This document shows, piece by piece, positions 1 through 7,670 of a stretch of DNA of 64,000 bases (its first letter is position 1; the number at the start of each line of letters is the position of its first letter). The notes under the pieces were generated by a model. The model did no database searches. It was not told the DNA's origin and saw only the letters and a list, made by a program, of their open reading frames with translations. Position numbers and translations under genes: made by a program. The DNA is from Polyangiaceae bacterium (GTDB taxonomy: Bacteria; Myxococcota_A; Polyangia; Polyangiales; Polyangiaceae), in NCBI GenBank assembly GCA_023150915.1, contig JAKLKA010000026.1, positions 1 through 64,000 of the forward strand, read 5' to 3'.

Positions 1-206
1 GCGCCCGCGCCGCCACCGGTGCCCGCACTGCCGCCGGCGCCACCATTGCTGCCGCTGCCGCCGGCGCCGCCCGCGCCGCCCGCGCCGCCCTTCCCACCGG
101 TCCCACCCCCGACGTCCGCTCCGCCTTCTTCGCTGAGCCCGCAAGCGGCCAGCGACCACGCGACCGTCACCCACGCCGAGACACCCAGCAGACGCCTGAA
201 GCTCAC
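1..206 (-). CDS. N-terminus of a Gly-rich lipoprotein (runs off the left edge)
   Basis: Reading the minus strand from a GTG at 206 gives a lipoprotein signal peptide: basic N-terminus, hydrophobic stretch, then an L-A-A-C lipobox. It is followed by an acidic Glu-Glu patch and a long Gly/Ala/Ser-rich low-complexity linker that is still open at base 1. Such linkers follow the lipid anchor of many myxobacterial surface proteins. The functional domain lies outside the window, so no role can be given. A TAGACT hexamer at 215-220 sits 8 nt before the GTG and may be its -10 element. The gene is divergent from the CBM9-like lipoprotein gene, with 52 bp between the starts. Confidence 0.7.
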   Translation of the reverse strand, partial: MSFRRLLGVSAWVTVAWSLAACGLSEEGGADVGGGTGGKGGAGGAGGAGGSGSNGGAGGSAGTGGGAG

Positions 207-258
207 GGCGGGGAAGTCTACCCCCGAGTCAGCGATCCCGCATACCCTCAGCCGCCCG

Positions 259-1035
259 ATGCCCAAACCCGCCCTGTTCTTGGCGCTGGTGGCGGCGGCC
301 TGCGCGCGCTCACCCAGTTTCGACGAGCCCCTGGTGGACCGGAGCGACGGCCGGCTTCCGGAGGTGGTGGCGCCGCGGCTCGGCGACGCTGAGATCGTCA
401 TCGACGGCTCGCTCGACGAAGGCGCATGGAGCCGCGCGGCAACCACCGGCATGTTCGTCTCGCCATCGAGCGGGAAGCCTGCGCCAAAATCACGGGTCAA
501 CGCCCGGGCGCGCGTCGCCTGGAGCGACACTCGCCTGTTCGTCGGGCTCGTGGTGTGGGACGCGGCGGCGGCGACTCCGTTCGCGCGCGACGACGTCGAC
601 CCTCACATCTGGTCCAAGGCCTCGGGCGTCGAAGTCATGCTCCAGCCGGGGGATCGCGGCGACAACCGCGACTATTTCGAGATCCAGCTGGACGTGGCCG
701 GGGCGGTCTGGGACACGCGCTTCGACGACTACAACCGACCCGTGACCGGCGGCCCCGACGACGCGACCCGGCGCTTCGGCCACCAAGAGTGGCGCAGCGA
801 GGCCGAGCGCGCTGTGCGGAGAGGGGCTGGGCGCTATCAGGTGGAGCTGGCCGTCCCCTTCCGGGCGCTCGCGACCGCGGCGACCCCCGCCCCGCCCCGT
901 GCCGGCGACGTATGGCGGCTGAATCTCTACAGTTTCCGCGACGGCCAGGGCGACGCCCTGGCCTGGTCGCCGCTGCTGGGCCAGGGGAACTTCCACCGCT
1001 CGGGCCGGTTCGGTCGCCTGCGCTTCGGCCCGTGA
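259..1035 (+). CDS. Lipoprotein with CBM9-like (carbohydrate-binding family 9) domain
   Basis: The product has 258 residues. The first 15 form a lipoprotein signal (hydrophobic stretch ending A-A-A-C, Cys15). The rest resembles the family 9 carbohydrate-binding/DOMON-type beta-sandwich found in myxobacterial proteins: an early I-D-G-S-L-D-E-G-A-W motif, then aromatic and acidic segments such as D-Y-F-E-I-Q and R-L-N-L-Y-S-F-R-D. Family knowledge suggests binding of sugar or another ligand at the cell surface, but no catalytic domain is fused to it. The ATG at 259 is chosen over upstream in-frame starts because it begins the signal peptide and follows a TACCCT hexamer at 243-248. The FHA gene begins 19 bp downstream and is probably cotranscribed. 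Confidence 0.75.
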   Translation: MPKPALFLALVAAACARSPSFDEPLVDRSDGRLPEVVAPRLGDAEIVIDGSLDEGAWSRAATTGMFVSPSSGKPAPKSRVNARARVAWSDTRLFVGLVVWDAAAATPFARDDVDPHIWSKASGVEVMLQPGDRGDNRDYFEIQLDVAGAVWDTRFDDYNRPVTGGPDDATRRFGHQEWRSEAERAVRRGAGRYQVELAVPFRALATAATPAPPRAGDVWRLNLYSFRDGQGDALAWSPLLGQGNFHRSGRFGRLRFGP

Positions 1036-1054
1036 GCCGTGATAGTGTGGAACC

Positions 1055-2251
1055 ATGGGAAAGCAGGGGCCGCGACCGGGTCAGAGCCGGAAGCCGAAGG
1101 CGGTGCCCGCCCTGCTGGTGAAGGAGCATGAGGTGCCGCTCGCCGACGGCGAGACCCTGATCGGGCGCGGTCCCGAGGCGACGCTCTCGATCCTGGGCTC
1201 GCTGGTCTCTCGACGCCACGCCAAGCTCACGGTGTGTGACGGACGTGTGACGGTCGAAGACGCGGGCAGTCGCAATGGGGTCTTCGTCAACGGCGCCCGG
1301 CTCGACGCGCCGGTGATGCTCGAGGACGGCGACACCCTGCTGATCGGTACCACCCAGCTCACCTTCTTCCTGGGCACCCCGGACGACGCGCCCCCGCCCA
1401 AGCGGTGCGTGTTCGACGAGCAGGGCAACATGCTCCCCGAGGGCGAGCTGATCGAGGACTCGAACACCCGTACGGCGATTCGTTTTGAGTCAGTCGATAC
1501 AGTCGAGTTCGATCGGGACGACGTCACCATCCAGGGGAGTCGCCCGCCAGCGCCCCGCGTCTCGTCAGCGTTCCACGCGAAGCCCGTCGAGACGGATCCG
1601 CCGCCCACCCCGAAGCGCGACGTCCCACTTCCCGAGAGCGGAGAGCTGCCCAGGATCCAGACCCTGGGGCGGATCCGGGCCCGGGCAGCGCCGTCGAGCG
1701 CGCACACCACCGCGCCGCCCCTGGTGGGGCCCGCCGTGCGCCCCGGTTCGGGGTCGATGACTCCGCCGCCTCGCGCGCTCTCGTCACCACCGCCGTCGGC
1801 ATCGCCAGCGCCCAGCTCGTCGACCCCGCTGGCACCCGGAAACGATCCGCTGCTCGCCGCGCTGACCGTCATCGATCGCATGCTGGCGCGGGGTGACGCC
1901 GATGCGGCAGCCCGCGCGCTTTCGGGCCACCTGGCACGCCGACTCGACAGCGCGCGCGCCGGCACGCCGCTCGGCGCCGAGCTGAGCCACACGGCGGCGT
2001 TCCGCTGCCTGTCGCTGCTCGAGCTCACGGGCGATCCCTCGTGGTTCGACCTGCTCGTAGAGTTGTACACGGTCGCGGGCGTACCGATGCCGACCGCGGT
2101 GATCGATCGCGTCAAGCCCTTCGCCGGCGTGGTCCCGAGCACCAGCCAGCAGGGCCTGACGCGCTATCAGCAGCTGATCCGCGAGAAGCTCGGCGACGTC
2201 GACGTCGAAGAGCTGGATGCGTGCGAGCGGATCTTGTCCCTGGGGTTCTGA
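1055..2251 (+). CDS. FHA-domain protein
   Basis: The product has 398 residues and is predicted cytoplasmic. An N-terminal forkhead-associated domain (about 18-108) has the phosphothreonine-binding signature: G-R at 37-38, S-x-R-H around 52-55 and an S-R-N-G...V-N-G segment at 72-80. FHA domains dock on Thr-phosphorylated partners of Hanks-type kinases, one of which is encoded at 39641-41032. The middle (about 160-265) is Pro/Ser/Thr-rich and looks disordered. The C-terminus (about 268-398) is an Ala/Leu-rich helical domain of unknown type. The gene converges with the acyl-CoA dehydrogenase gene, with 3 bp between the stops. A TAGTGT hexamer at 1043-1048 could give it its own short-leader transcript. 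Confidence 0.85.
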   Translation: MGKQGPRPGQSRKPKAVPALLVKEHEVPLADGETLIGRGPEATLSILGSLVSRRHAKLTVCDGRVTVEDAGSRNGVFVNGARLDAPVMLEDGDTLLIGTTQLTFFLGTPDDAPPPKRCVFDEQGNMLPEGELIEDSNTRTAIRFESVDTVEFDRDDVTIQGSRPPAPRVSSAFHAKPVETDPPPTPKRDVPLPESGELPRIQTLGRIRARAAPSSAHTTAPPLVGPAVRPGSGSMTPPPRALSSPPPSASPAPSSSTPLAPGNDPLLAALTVIDRMLARGDADAAARALSGHLARRLDSARAGTPLGAELSHTAAFRCLSLLELTGDPSWFDLLVELYTVAGVPMPTAVIDRVKPFAGVVPSTSQQGLTRYQQLIREKLGDVDVEELDACERILSLGF

Positions 2252-2254
2252 GCT

Positions 2255-3469
2255 TCAGCCCTCGGCCTTCACCACCAAGCCGTGCTGCTTGAGGATGCGT
2301 CGCGCCAGGGCCGACTTGTGCACCTCGTCGGGACCGTCGTAGATGCGCGCCGCGCGCTCGTGAACCCACCACGATGCCAGCGGCGTGTCGTCGGTCACCC
2401 CCAGCCCACCGTGGACCTGGATGGCCCGATCGAGCACGCGCTGAAGGACGTTGGCAGCGTAGAACTTGATGGCGCTGATCTCGTTTCGCGCGGCGTATTG
2501 CCCCTGCTTGTCGATCTTCCACGCCGCGTGATGAATCAAGAGCTTCGCCGCGTCGATCTCGGCGCGGCTCTCGGCGATGAAGTCTTGCACCATCTGGCGT
2601 GTGCCCAGGGGCTTCCCCGGAGCGATCTCGCGCTTGGCCGCGTACTGGCACATCATCTCGAAGGCGCGCTCGCAGATACCCATCCAGCGCATGCAGTGGT
2701 GAATTCGACCCGGGCCGAGCCGCTCTTGCGCGATCATGAACCCCGCGCCTTCGTCCCCCAGGCGGTTTTCCACCGGGACCCGACAGCCGCGGTAGCGGAT
2801 CTCGGAGTGGCTGGCCCAGCCCGTGCCCTGGTGGCCCATGATCGAGATCTTGCGAACGTGCTCGAAGCCCGGGGTGTCGGTCGGGACCAAGATCATGCTG
2901 GCGCGGGCGTAGGCCGGGGCGTCGGGGTTGGTCACCGCCATCACCACCGCAAACTGTGCACCGTCGGCCGAGGTCGTGAACCACTTGTGACCGTCGATCA
3001 CGTAGCTGTCGCCGTCACGCACGGCCCGAGTCGACAGCCAGGTCGGGTTGGAGCCGGCGTTCTCGGGCTCGGTCATCGAGAAGCAGCTTCGGATCTCGCC
3101 CCGGGCGAGCGGGACCAGGAAGCGGGCCTTCTGCTCGGGCGTGCCGAACAGATGCAAGATCTCCATGTTGCCGGCGTCGGGCGCCTGGCAGTTCATCACG
3201 TAGTGGCCGAGCGGGCTGCGGCCCAAGACCTCGCTCACCAGGGCGTGCTCCCGGAACGAAAGCCCGAGCCCGCCGTGCTCTTTCGGCACCTGAGGCGCGA
3301 ACAGCTGCTCGGCCCGAGCCCGCTCGCGCGCCTGCGCGAGCGGGGCCGCGAGCGCCGAGAACGAGCGCCCCGCCGCGCTGGCCTCCAGCGCGTGAACCTC
3401 ACGCGTCATGAAGTCGCGATAGCGCCCCAAGAGCGCCTGCATTGCCGCCGACACCTCGAAGTCGAACAT
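2255..3469 (-). CDS. Acyl-CoA dehydrogenase, ACAD10/11-like
   Basis: The product has 404 residues, the normal length for this FAD enzyme family that forms the 2,3-double bond of acyl-CoA thioesters. Family motifs are present: F-S-M-T-E-P near the flavin site, G-H-K-W-F-T-T in the middle domain and V-H-G-G-L-G near the C-terminus. The segment carrying the catalytic base reads Y-D-G-P-D-E-V-H (about 377-384), so the usual Glu is Asp. This is the pattern of the ACAD10/11 branch rather than of medium-chain enzymes. The ATG at 3469 is used because longer in-frame extensions run into the antisense of the neighbouring gene. It follows the histidine phosphatase gene by 20 bp and is probably the last gene of the operon starting at 5912. 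Confidence 0.9.
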   Translation of the reverse strand: MFDFEVSAAMQALLGRYRDFMTREVHALEASAAGRSFSALAAPLAQARERARAEQLFAPQVPKEHGGLGLSFREHALVSEVLGRSPLGHYVMNCQAPDAGNMEILHLFGTPEQKARFLVPLARGEIRSCFSMTEPENAGSNPTWLSTRAVRDGDSYVIDGHKWFTTSADGAQFAVVMAVTNPDAPAYARASMILVPTDTPGFEHVRKISIMGHQGTGWASHSEIRYRGCRVPVENRLGDEGAGFMIAQERLGPGRIHHCMRWMGICERAFEMMCQYAAKREIAPGKPLGTRQMVQDFIAESRAEIDAAKLLIHHAAWKIDKQGQYAARNEISAIKFYAANVLQRVLDRAIQVHGGLGVTDDTPLASWWVHERAARIYDGPDEVHKSALARRILKQHGLVVKAEG

Positions 3470-3489
3470 GAGCCGGTGAAACCACCGAA

Positions 3490-4191
3490 TCAGCGCCGCG
3501 TCCAGTGCCCCGGGTCGGGCAGGTGCGCCAGCACGTTGAAGCGCGCCAGGCTGGTTCGGCCCGGCGAATATGCAATCTCGGTGACCGCCGAGTTGTTCAG
3601 CATGAAGCCGAGCTCGAGGGCAGTGGCCGCCGGCGCACCGAGCATCTCGGCCGCGAGCGCGCCGATCGTCCCGGCCGAGCTCACCACCAGCACGCGCCGG
3701 CCGCGCCCCGGGTCGCGCGTCAGTCGCTCGAGGGCGGCGCGCGCGCGCCCGCGAAACCCGCTCCACGACTCGTGAGCCTCGGTCGCGTCGTGCCGCGTGC
3801 TCCAGTCGCGCAGCGCTTCGCGCAAGAGCAGATCCAGGGCCCGACCGCGGCGCGTGCGATCCGGATCCGCCAGGTCGCGAGTCAACGCCTCGAGCTCGGG
3901 CCGGGCGGCAATCAGGGCGCCGATCCGGGCTTCTAGCACGGCCTGCGCCGGGTACTCGTCGAGCTCGGGCAGGCACTCTGGCGTCGGCCCGGGCAGCTGT
4001 TCGAGGGCCGCTTCGGCGGTGTGGGCGTGGCGCCGACGCGGCCCGACGAAGACCGCGTCCACCGTTCGTTCCAGCCCCGCCAGGTAGCGCCCGAGCTGCC
4101 GTGACTGGTCGATGCCGAGCTCGCTGAGCCGATCGTAGTCGTCGCTCAAGAACGACGCCTGCGCGTGTCGCACCAGGAACAGCGTGCTCAT
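3490..4191 (-). CDS. Histidine phosphatase superfamily protein (branch 1, PGAM-like)
   Basis: The product has 233 residues. The N-terminal F-L-V-R-H-A-Q motif contains the phospho-accepting His9 preceded by Arg8. The segment where the family's second catalytic His is usually found reads V-S-S-A-G-T-I (about 168-174), with Ser in its place, as in some divergent subgroups. Family knowledge supports dephosphorylation of a small phosphorylated metabolite, but the substrate is unknown. The gene lies between a lipoprotein gene (6 bp upstream) and the ACAD11-like gene (20 bp downstream). Functional coupling with acyl-CoA metabolism is plausible but inferred. Confidence 0.85.
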   Translation of the reverse strand: MSTLFLVRHAQASFLSDDYDRLSELGIDQSRQLGRYLAGLERTVDAVFVGPRRRHAHTAEAALEQLPGPTPECLPELDEYPAQAVLEARIGALIAARPELEALTRDLADPDRTRRGRALDLLLREALRDWSTRHDATEAHESWSGFRGRARAALERLTRDPGRGRRVLVVSSAGTIGALAAEMLGAPAATALELGFMLNNSAVTEIAYSPGRTSLARFNVLAHLPDPGHWTRR

Positions 4192-4197
4192 CGCGGG

Positions 4198-4980
4198 TCA
4201 GTTACCGGCCACGGTGAGCGTGTACTGCGAGCCGGTGCCGCAGGCACCCGACTTGTGACGCACCTCGACCACGACCCAGCGGCCGTCGTCGCCGCCGTTG
4301 GCGATGGAGCCCTCGCCCCAGCTGAGGGAGAGCTGCTCGTTGGCGCCGACGCCGCCCGAGGCGCTGGACTTGCTGGGGCTCGAGCACGAGGGCATCGAGT
4401 CGGAGCCCGTGTTCACGTACGCATACAGGTCATAGTCCGTGCCCGACGGCACCGCCAGCGCGGCGGCCAGCTTGAGCTTGGCGCCGAGCACGCTGTTGTC
4501 GTCTTCGGTGACACGCACACGGAAGAACTTGGTGCCGCTGGCCTTCTGGTTGGCGCTGTCCGAGCCGCTGTCGCCGCTGACCGTGCCGAGGTCGGCGGGC
4601 GCCGAGCAGCTGTTCGTCGCGGTGCACGATCCGGTCGCGCCACCGGTGCCGCTGGTGCCCCCAGTGCCCGCGCCGCCGGTGCCACCGCTGCTCGAGCTGC
4701 CGGTGCCGCCGCTGCCCCCGCTGGTGGAACCGCCGGTACCGCCGGCCCCGCCACCCCCGCTGCTGGTGCCGCCGCTGCTGGTGCCGCCGCTGCTGGTGCC
4801 GCCGCTGCCGGTGCCGCCGGTGGGCCAGCCACCGCCGCTGCCGCCCAGCCCGGACCCGCCTTCCCCACCGCCGCCGGCCATGCCCGCCGCGCCCGCGAAG
4901 CCTTCGTCGCCGACCTCTTCTGCGGTCGCGCACCCGAGCGCCAGGCACGCGAAGATCCACCCGGCGCGACGCACGACCAT
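4198..4980 (-). CDS. Gly/Ser/Thr-rich lipoprotein with C-terminal beta-sandwich
   Basis: The product has about 260 residues. A lipoprotein signal ends in L-A-L-G-C. It is followed by roughly 90 residues of Gly-Gly-Ser/Thr linker that includes a tandem G-G-T-S-S unit encoded by near-identical 15-bp repeats around 4765-4815. The last 130 residues form a compact domain rich in alternating hydrophobics, with a T-D-Y-D-L-Y-A-Y stretch typical of pre-peptidase C-terminal (PPC-like) beta-sandwiches, and a paired C-S/C-G that may be a disulfide. The ATG at 4980 is preferred over the ATG at 4989 because it starts the signal peptide and follows a TACGAT hexamer (4988-4993). Likely surface exposed; ligand unknown. 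Confidence 0.75.
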   Translation of the reverse strand: MVVRRAGWIFACLALGCATAEEVGDEGFAGAAGMAGGGGEGGSGLGGSGGGWPTGGTGSGGTSSGGTSSGGTSSGGGGAGGTGGSTSGGSGGTGSSSSGGTGGAGTGGTSGTGGATGSCTATNSCSAPADLGTVSGDSGSDSANQKASGTKFFRVRVTEDDNSVLGAKLKLAAALAVPSGTDYDLYAYVNTGSDSMPSCSSPSKSSASGGVGANEQLSLSWGEGSIANGGDDGRWVVVEVRHKSGACGTGSQYTLTVAGN

Positions 4981-5018
4981 CGCCGGCATCGTACGCGAGA
5001 GCCTGGCTTCGCGCCACC

Positions 5019-5912
5019 TCACAGCCGGCTGTGGACCAATCGGGCGGCGCCCCCGGTGCGGGCAACCCCGTGAACCGAGAGCGCGCGGGCGTCGCCGCGA
5101 TCACGCGCGCGGACCAGCGCGCGCCCGAGCTCGACCGCGCCAGAGGCCCCAGCGGCGATGGCGTCGCCCAGCACGCGTCGCGCGGCATCGAGGCAAGTCG
5201 CGTCTTCGATCGGACAGCCGAGCACCCACACCGTGACACGCGCCGCGGCCGCGCGCGCGTAGAGCGTGGCCAGCTCGACGCGCCCCCCACCCTGCGGCAA
5301 GACCAACGCACCCGCCGAGTCGGCGTGCAGAAACCCGACCGCCACCACCGGACGACGGGCTGCGGCGGCCACGGCAGCGAAGAGTGCGTCGGGGGTGGTC
5401 GGCAGCGAATAGCCCACGAACGCCCGCGCCGAGGTCGGAGGGACCAGCGCCACGCGCACCGGGATTTCGGCACGTACGGGCGTGGTCGGGCGCGGCGCCT
5501 CGGCGTCGTCGCCCTCGCCGACCTCGAGCAACTCGGAGAGCACGTTGGCGCTGACCTCTTGTCCGATCTCTTCGGCGACGGACTTCCACGGCTTGGCACC
5601 GCTGGCCACCTCGTCGCCCAGCGCGGCAACGCCGAGCTCCGACTCGATGCCTCGCGCCGGCATGCCGGCCCGACTCAGGTCGTCGACCGGCGCCAGCGCG
5701 CCCACTCCCCGGGTCGCGTTCCTGGACCCGGCGCGCACCCCGGCGCGGCCGAGATCGTCGCCCACGTTGCCCACCGCACGGACGCCGACGGCCTCGACCG
5801 CGGCGCCGCGCACGCCGACGCGCGCGCAGTCATCGGCGCCGTGCGCCACGATGCCGCCGAGCGCAGCGACCACCGCCCCAATGACGCCGACCTTCTTGCC
5901 TTCGTCGCTCAC
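5019..5912 (-). CDS. Unknown protein with Val/Gly-rich N-terminal half
   Basis: The product has 297 residues and starts at GTG. I do not recognise the family. The N-terminus is a short basic segment followed by a hydrophobic, Gly-rich stretch (about 7-24) that could be a membrane anchor or signal. Residues 25-100 are built from loosely repeating V-G-V-R-G/A-V-G-N-like turns. Residues about 150-290 look like an alpha/beta domain with hydrophobic strands (V-V-A-V-G-F-L, V-T-V-W-V-L-G-C) alternating with Ala-rich helices. It is the first gene of the presumed operon running to 2255 and is divergent from the M23-like gene at 5981. Codon usage matches its neighbours, so it is probably a real gene. 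Confidence 0.6.
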   Translation of the reverse strand: MSDEGKKVGVIGAVVAALGGIVAHGADDCARVGVRGAAVEAVGVRAVGNVGDDLGRAGVRAGSRNATRGVGALAPVDDLSRAGMPARGIESELGVAALGDEVASGAKPWKSVAEEIGQEVSANVLSELLEVGEGDDAEAPRPTTPVRAEIPVRVALVPPTSARAFVGYSLPTTPDALFAAVAAAARRPVVAVGFLHADSAGALVLPQGGGRVELATLYARAAAARVTVWVLGCPIEDATCLDAARRVLGDAIAAGASGAVELGRALVRARDRGDARALSVHGVARTGGAARLVHSRL

Positions 5913-5980
5913 GGTCCCAGAGCCTCATACGTCATGGCCGGGCGGGGACTTCCCCCGATCGGGCGTGGTAGGCTTCGAGC

Positions 5981-7501
5981 ATGGCAAGGCTCCGGCTGAC
6001 GTCGGTGGTTCGGGGGTTGGTGCTCGTGATCGGCGCGCTGGCGCTGCTCTCGTGGGCCCCGATCGCAGCGGCGCTGACCTCTCCGATCAGCGGCGCGGTG
6101 GCGTACCCGTCCACCGGGCCGAAGCTCGTCATGCCCTTCCCTGCGGGGTACAAGATCAAGATCCTGTCGGGCTACAGCCCGAGCGGCGGCTCGGGCCTGC
6201 ACGCCGACACCAACGCGACCGGCAAGGCGAACGACTACTATGCGCTCGACCTGGTGATCGACGGGCAGCCCAGCTTCGGCAAAGGGCTGCCGGTGGTGGC
6301 GCCACTGCCGGGCAAGGTGGTGAAAGCCGGTTGGGCCACCTCGGGCTGGGCGAACTACGGCCAGCGCGTGATTCTGGAGCACGACCTCGGTGACGGTCAC
6401 AAGTACCACAGCCTGTACGCCCATCTGGATTCGGTGACCGTGACCGAAGGCGCCACGGTGAGCACCGGGCAGAAGCTGGGGACGCTGGGACAGTCGTGCC
6501 AGGGGGCGCTGTCGTGCGGGTCGTTCTCGACACCCCATCTGCACTGGGCCCTGCACCGCGACAGCCTGATCGGCGGCAGCGGCACCGGGGGCTCGTATGG
6601 CGGCAACGCGGTCGTCCCCGAGCCGATGGACGGCGCCGAGAACCTGAAGCAAGGGTTGATCGTCCCCAGCACCAACTCGGAAAACCCGGTGTGCGGCGAC
6701 TCGGTCTGCAACGGCACCGAGACGCCCGCGACCTGTCCGGGCGACTGCAAGGTGTGCGATCCGGTTCCGGCTCAAGGTCGCACCGTGAGCGAGAGCGAGT
6801 CGCTGTGCTTCAAGACCGCGGGGTCGCCCCAGTACTGGCATCAGGCGGCCGCCGGCCACGACGGCTCGCTGACGTGGACCTATGCCACCAGCGACCCGAG
6901 CCCCGACAACTACGCCAGCTGGGAGCTGAGCTTCGCCGAGGCTGGCGACTACAGCGTCGAGATCTACACCGCCAAGGCCTACGCCCAATCGCAGCAAGCG
7001 AAGTACACCGTGAAACACGGCACCGCGTCGTCGCCGAAGGTCCTCGACCAGTCCGCAAAAGACGGCTGGCAGACCCTCGGCACGTTCGCGTTCGCGAAGG
7101 GCGCGGCGCAGTCGGTGCGGCTGGACGACAACACCGGCGAGGCGGCTGGCCTGAAACGCCAGCTGGTGTTCGACGCCATCCGGCTGACACGCATCAACGG
7201 CTCCGGCGGCACCGGCGGCAGCTCGAGCGGCGGCGCAGCGGGCACGGGCGGCGCGGCCGGAGCAGCGGCGGCGGGCGGCAGCACCAGCACCGGCGGCAGC
7301 TCGAGCGGTGGAAGCGCCGGCGGCGGCGGCGCGAACCCGGGCACCGGCGGCTCGATGACCACGGAAGACGAAGCCAGTGGTTGTCAGTGCCGCGCTGCGC
7401 GCCCGTCGCAACGTGCCGGCGCCCTCGGGTTGCTCGGGCTCGCGCTGCTGGGGCTCGCGCTGCGTCGGGGGCGCGGCGGGCCAAGGGGCTGGGCTCAGTA
7501 G
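5981..7501 (+). CDS. M23-family (LytM-like) exported protein with MYXO-CTERM tail
   Basis: The product has 506 residues. After a signal peptide (cleavage near 31) there is an M23/LytM fold (about 45-195) with Y-A-L-D (Asp90), Y-A-H-L-D (His148) and H-L-H-W (His186, His188). The position expected to hold the first zinc-ligand His is Tyr86, so peptidase activity is uncertain. A Cys-rich insert (about 230-260) leads to a beta-rich region (about 265-400) resembling the golvesin/CBM-like domains in such proteins. A Gly/Ser linker follows. The C-terminus has a Cys-containing G-C-Q-C motif, a Leu-rich helix and an Arg cluster, the MYXO-CTERM sorting signal processed at the myxobacterial cell surface. 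A TAGGCT hexamer at 5969-5974 lies 6 nt before the start. Confidence 0.88.
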   Translation: MARLRLTSVVRGLVLVIGALALLSWAPIAAALTSPISGAVAYPSTGPKLVMPFPAGYKIKILSGYSPSGGSGLHADTNATGKANDYYALDLVIDGQPSFGKGLPVVAPLPGKVVKAGWATSGWANYGQRVILEHDLGDGHKYHSLYAHLDSVTVTEGATVSTGQKLGTLGQSCQGALSCGSFSTPHLHWALHRDSLIGGSGTGGSYGGNAVVPEPMDGAENLKQGLIVPSTNSENPVCGDSVCNGTETPATCPGDCKVCDPVPAQGRTVSESESLCFKTAGSPQYWHQAAAGHDGSLTWTYATSDPSPDNYASWELSFAEAGDYSVEIYTAKAYAQSQQAKYTVKHGTASSPKVLDQSAKDGWQTLGTFAFAKGAAQSVRLDDNTGEAAGLKRQLVFDAIRLTRINGSGGTGGSSSGGAAGTGGAAGAAAAGGSTSTGGSSSGGSAGGGGANPGTGGSMTTEDEASGCQCRAARPSQRAGALGLLGLALLGLALRRGRGGPRGWAQ

Positions 7502-7670
7502 GTGCCCATCGGCGCGACGCCGTCCCCGCTCGCGTGAATGTCACGCGGGCAACTACGCGAGCGAAGCGAGCTCGCGAGGAGCGAAGCGAGTCGCGTCGGG
7601 GGACCGGGGGCTTGCCCACGGCGGAGGACTACGGTGGGGGTGGGCGGGTGGGACATTCCCAGTAGTCGCC
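7502..7670. terminator. Convergent intergenic spacer with hairpin and direct repeats
   Basis: This 169-bp spacer separates two convergent genes. A perfect 7-bp stem with a 3-nt loop lies at 7531-7547 (CGCGTGA-ATG-TCACGCG). No T-tract follows on either strand, so termination would have to be Rho-assisted or structural. Just downstream, the 12-mer GAGCGAAGCGAG occurs twice (7559-7570 and 7579-7590). No ORF with matching codon usage is seen here. Confidence 0.4.

Noticed and set aside
2282-3775. 497-codon plus-strand open frame
   Set aside because: It is antisense to the acyl-CoA dehydrogenase and phosphatase genes, with His/Arg/Val-rich shadow composition.
4660-4870. Dense GGT/GGC repeats resembling a possible repeat array
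   Set aside because: They encode the Gly/Ser/Thr linker of a lipoprotein in frame; there are no regular spacers, so this is not a CRISPR array or mobile repeat.
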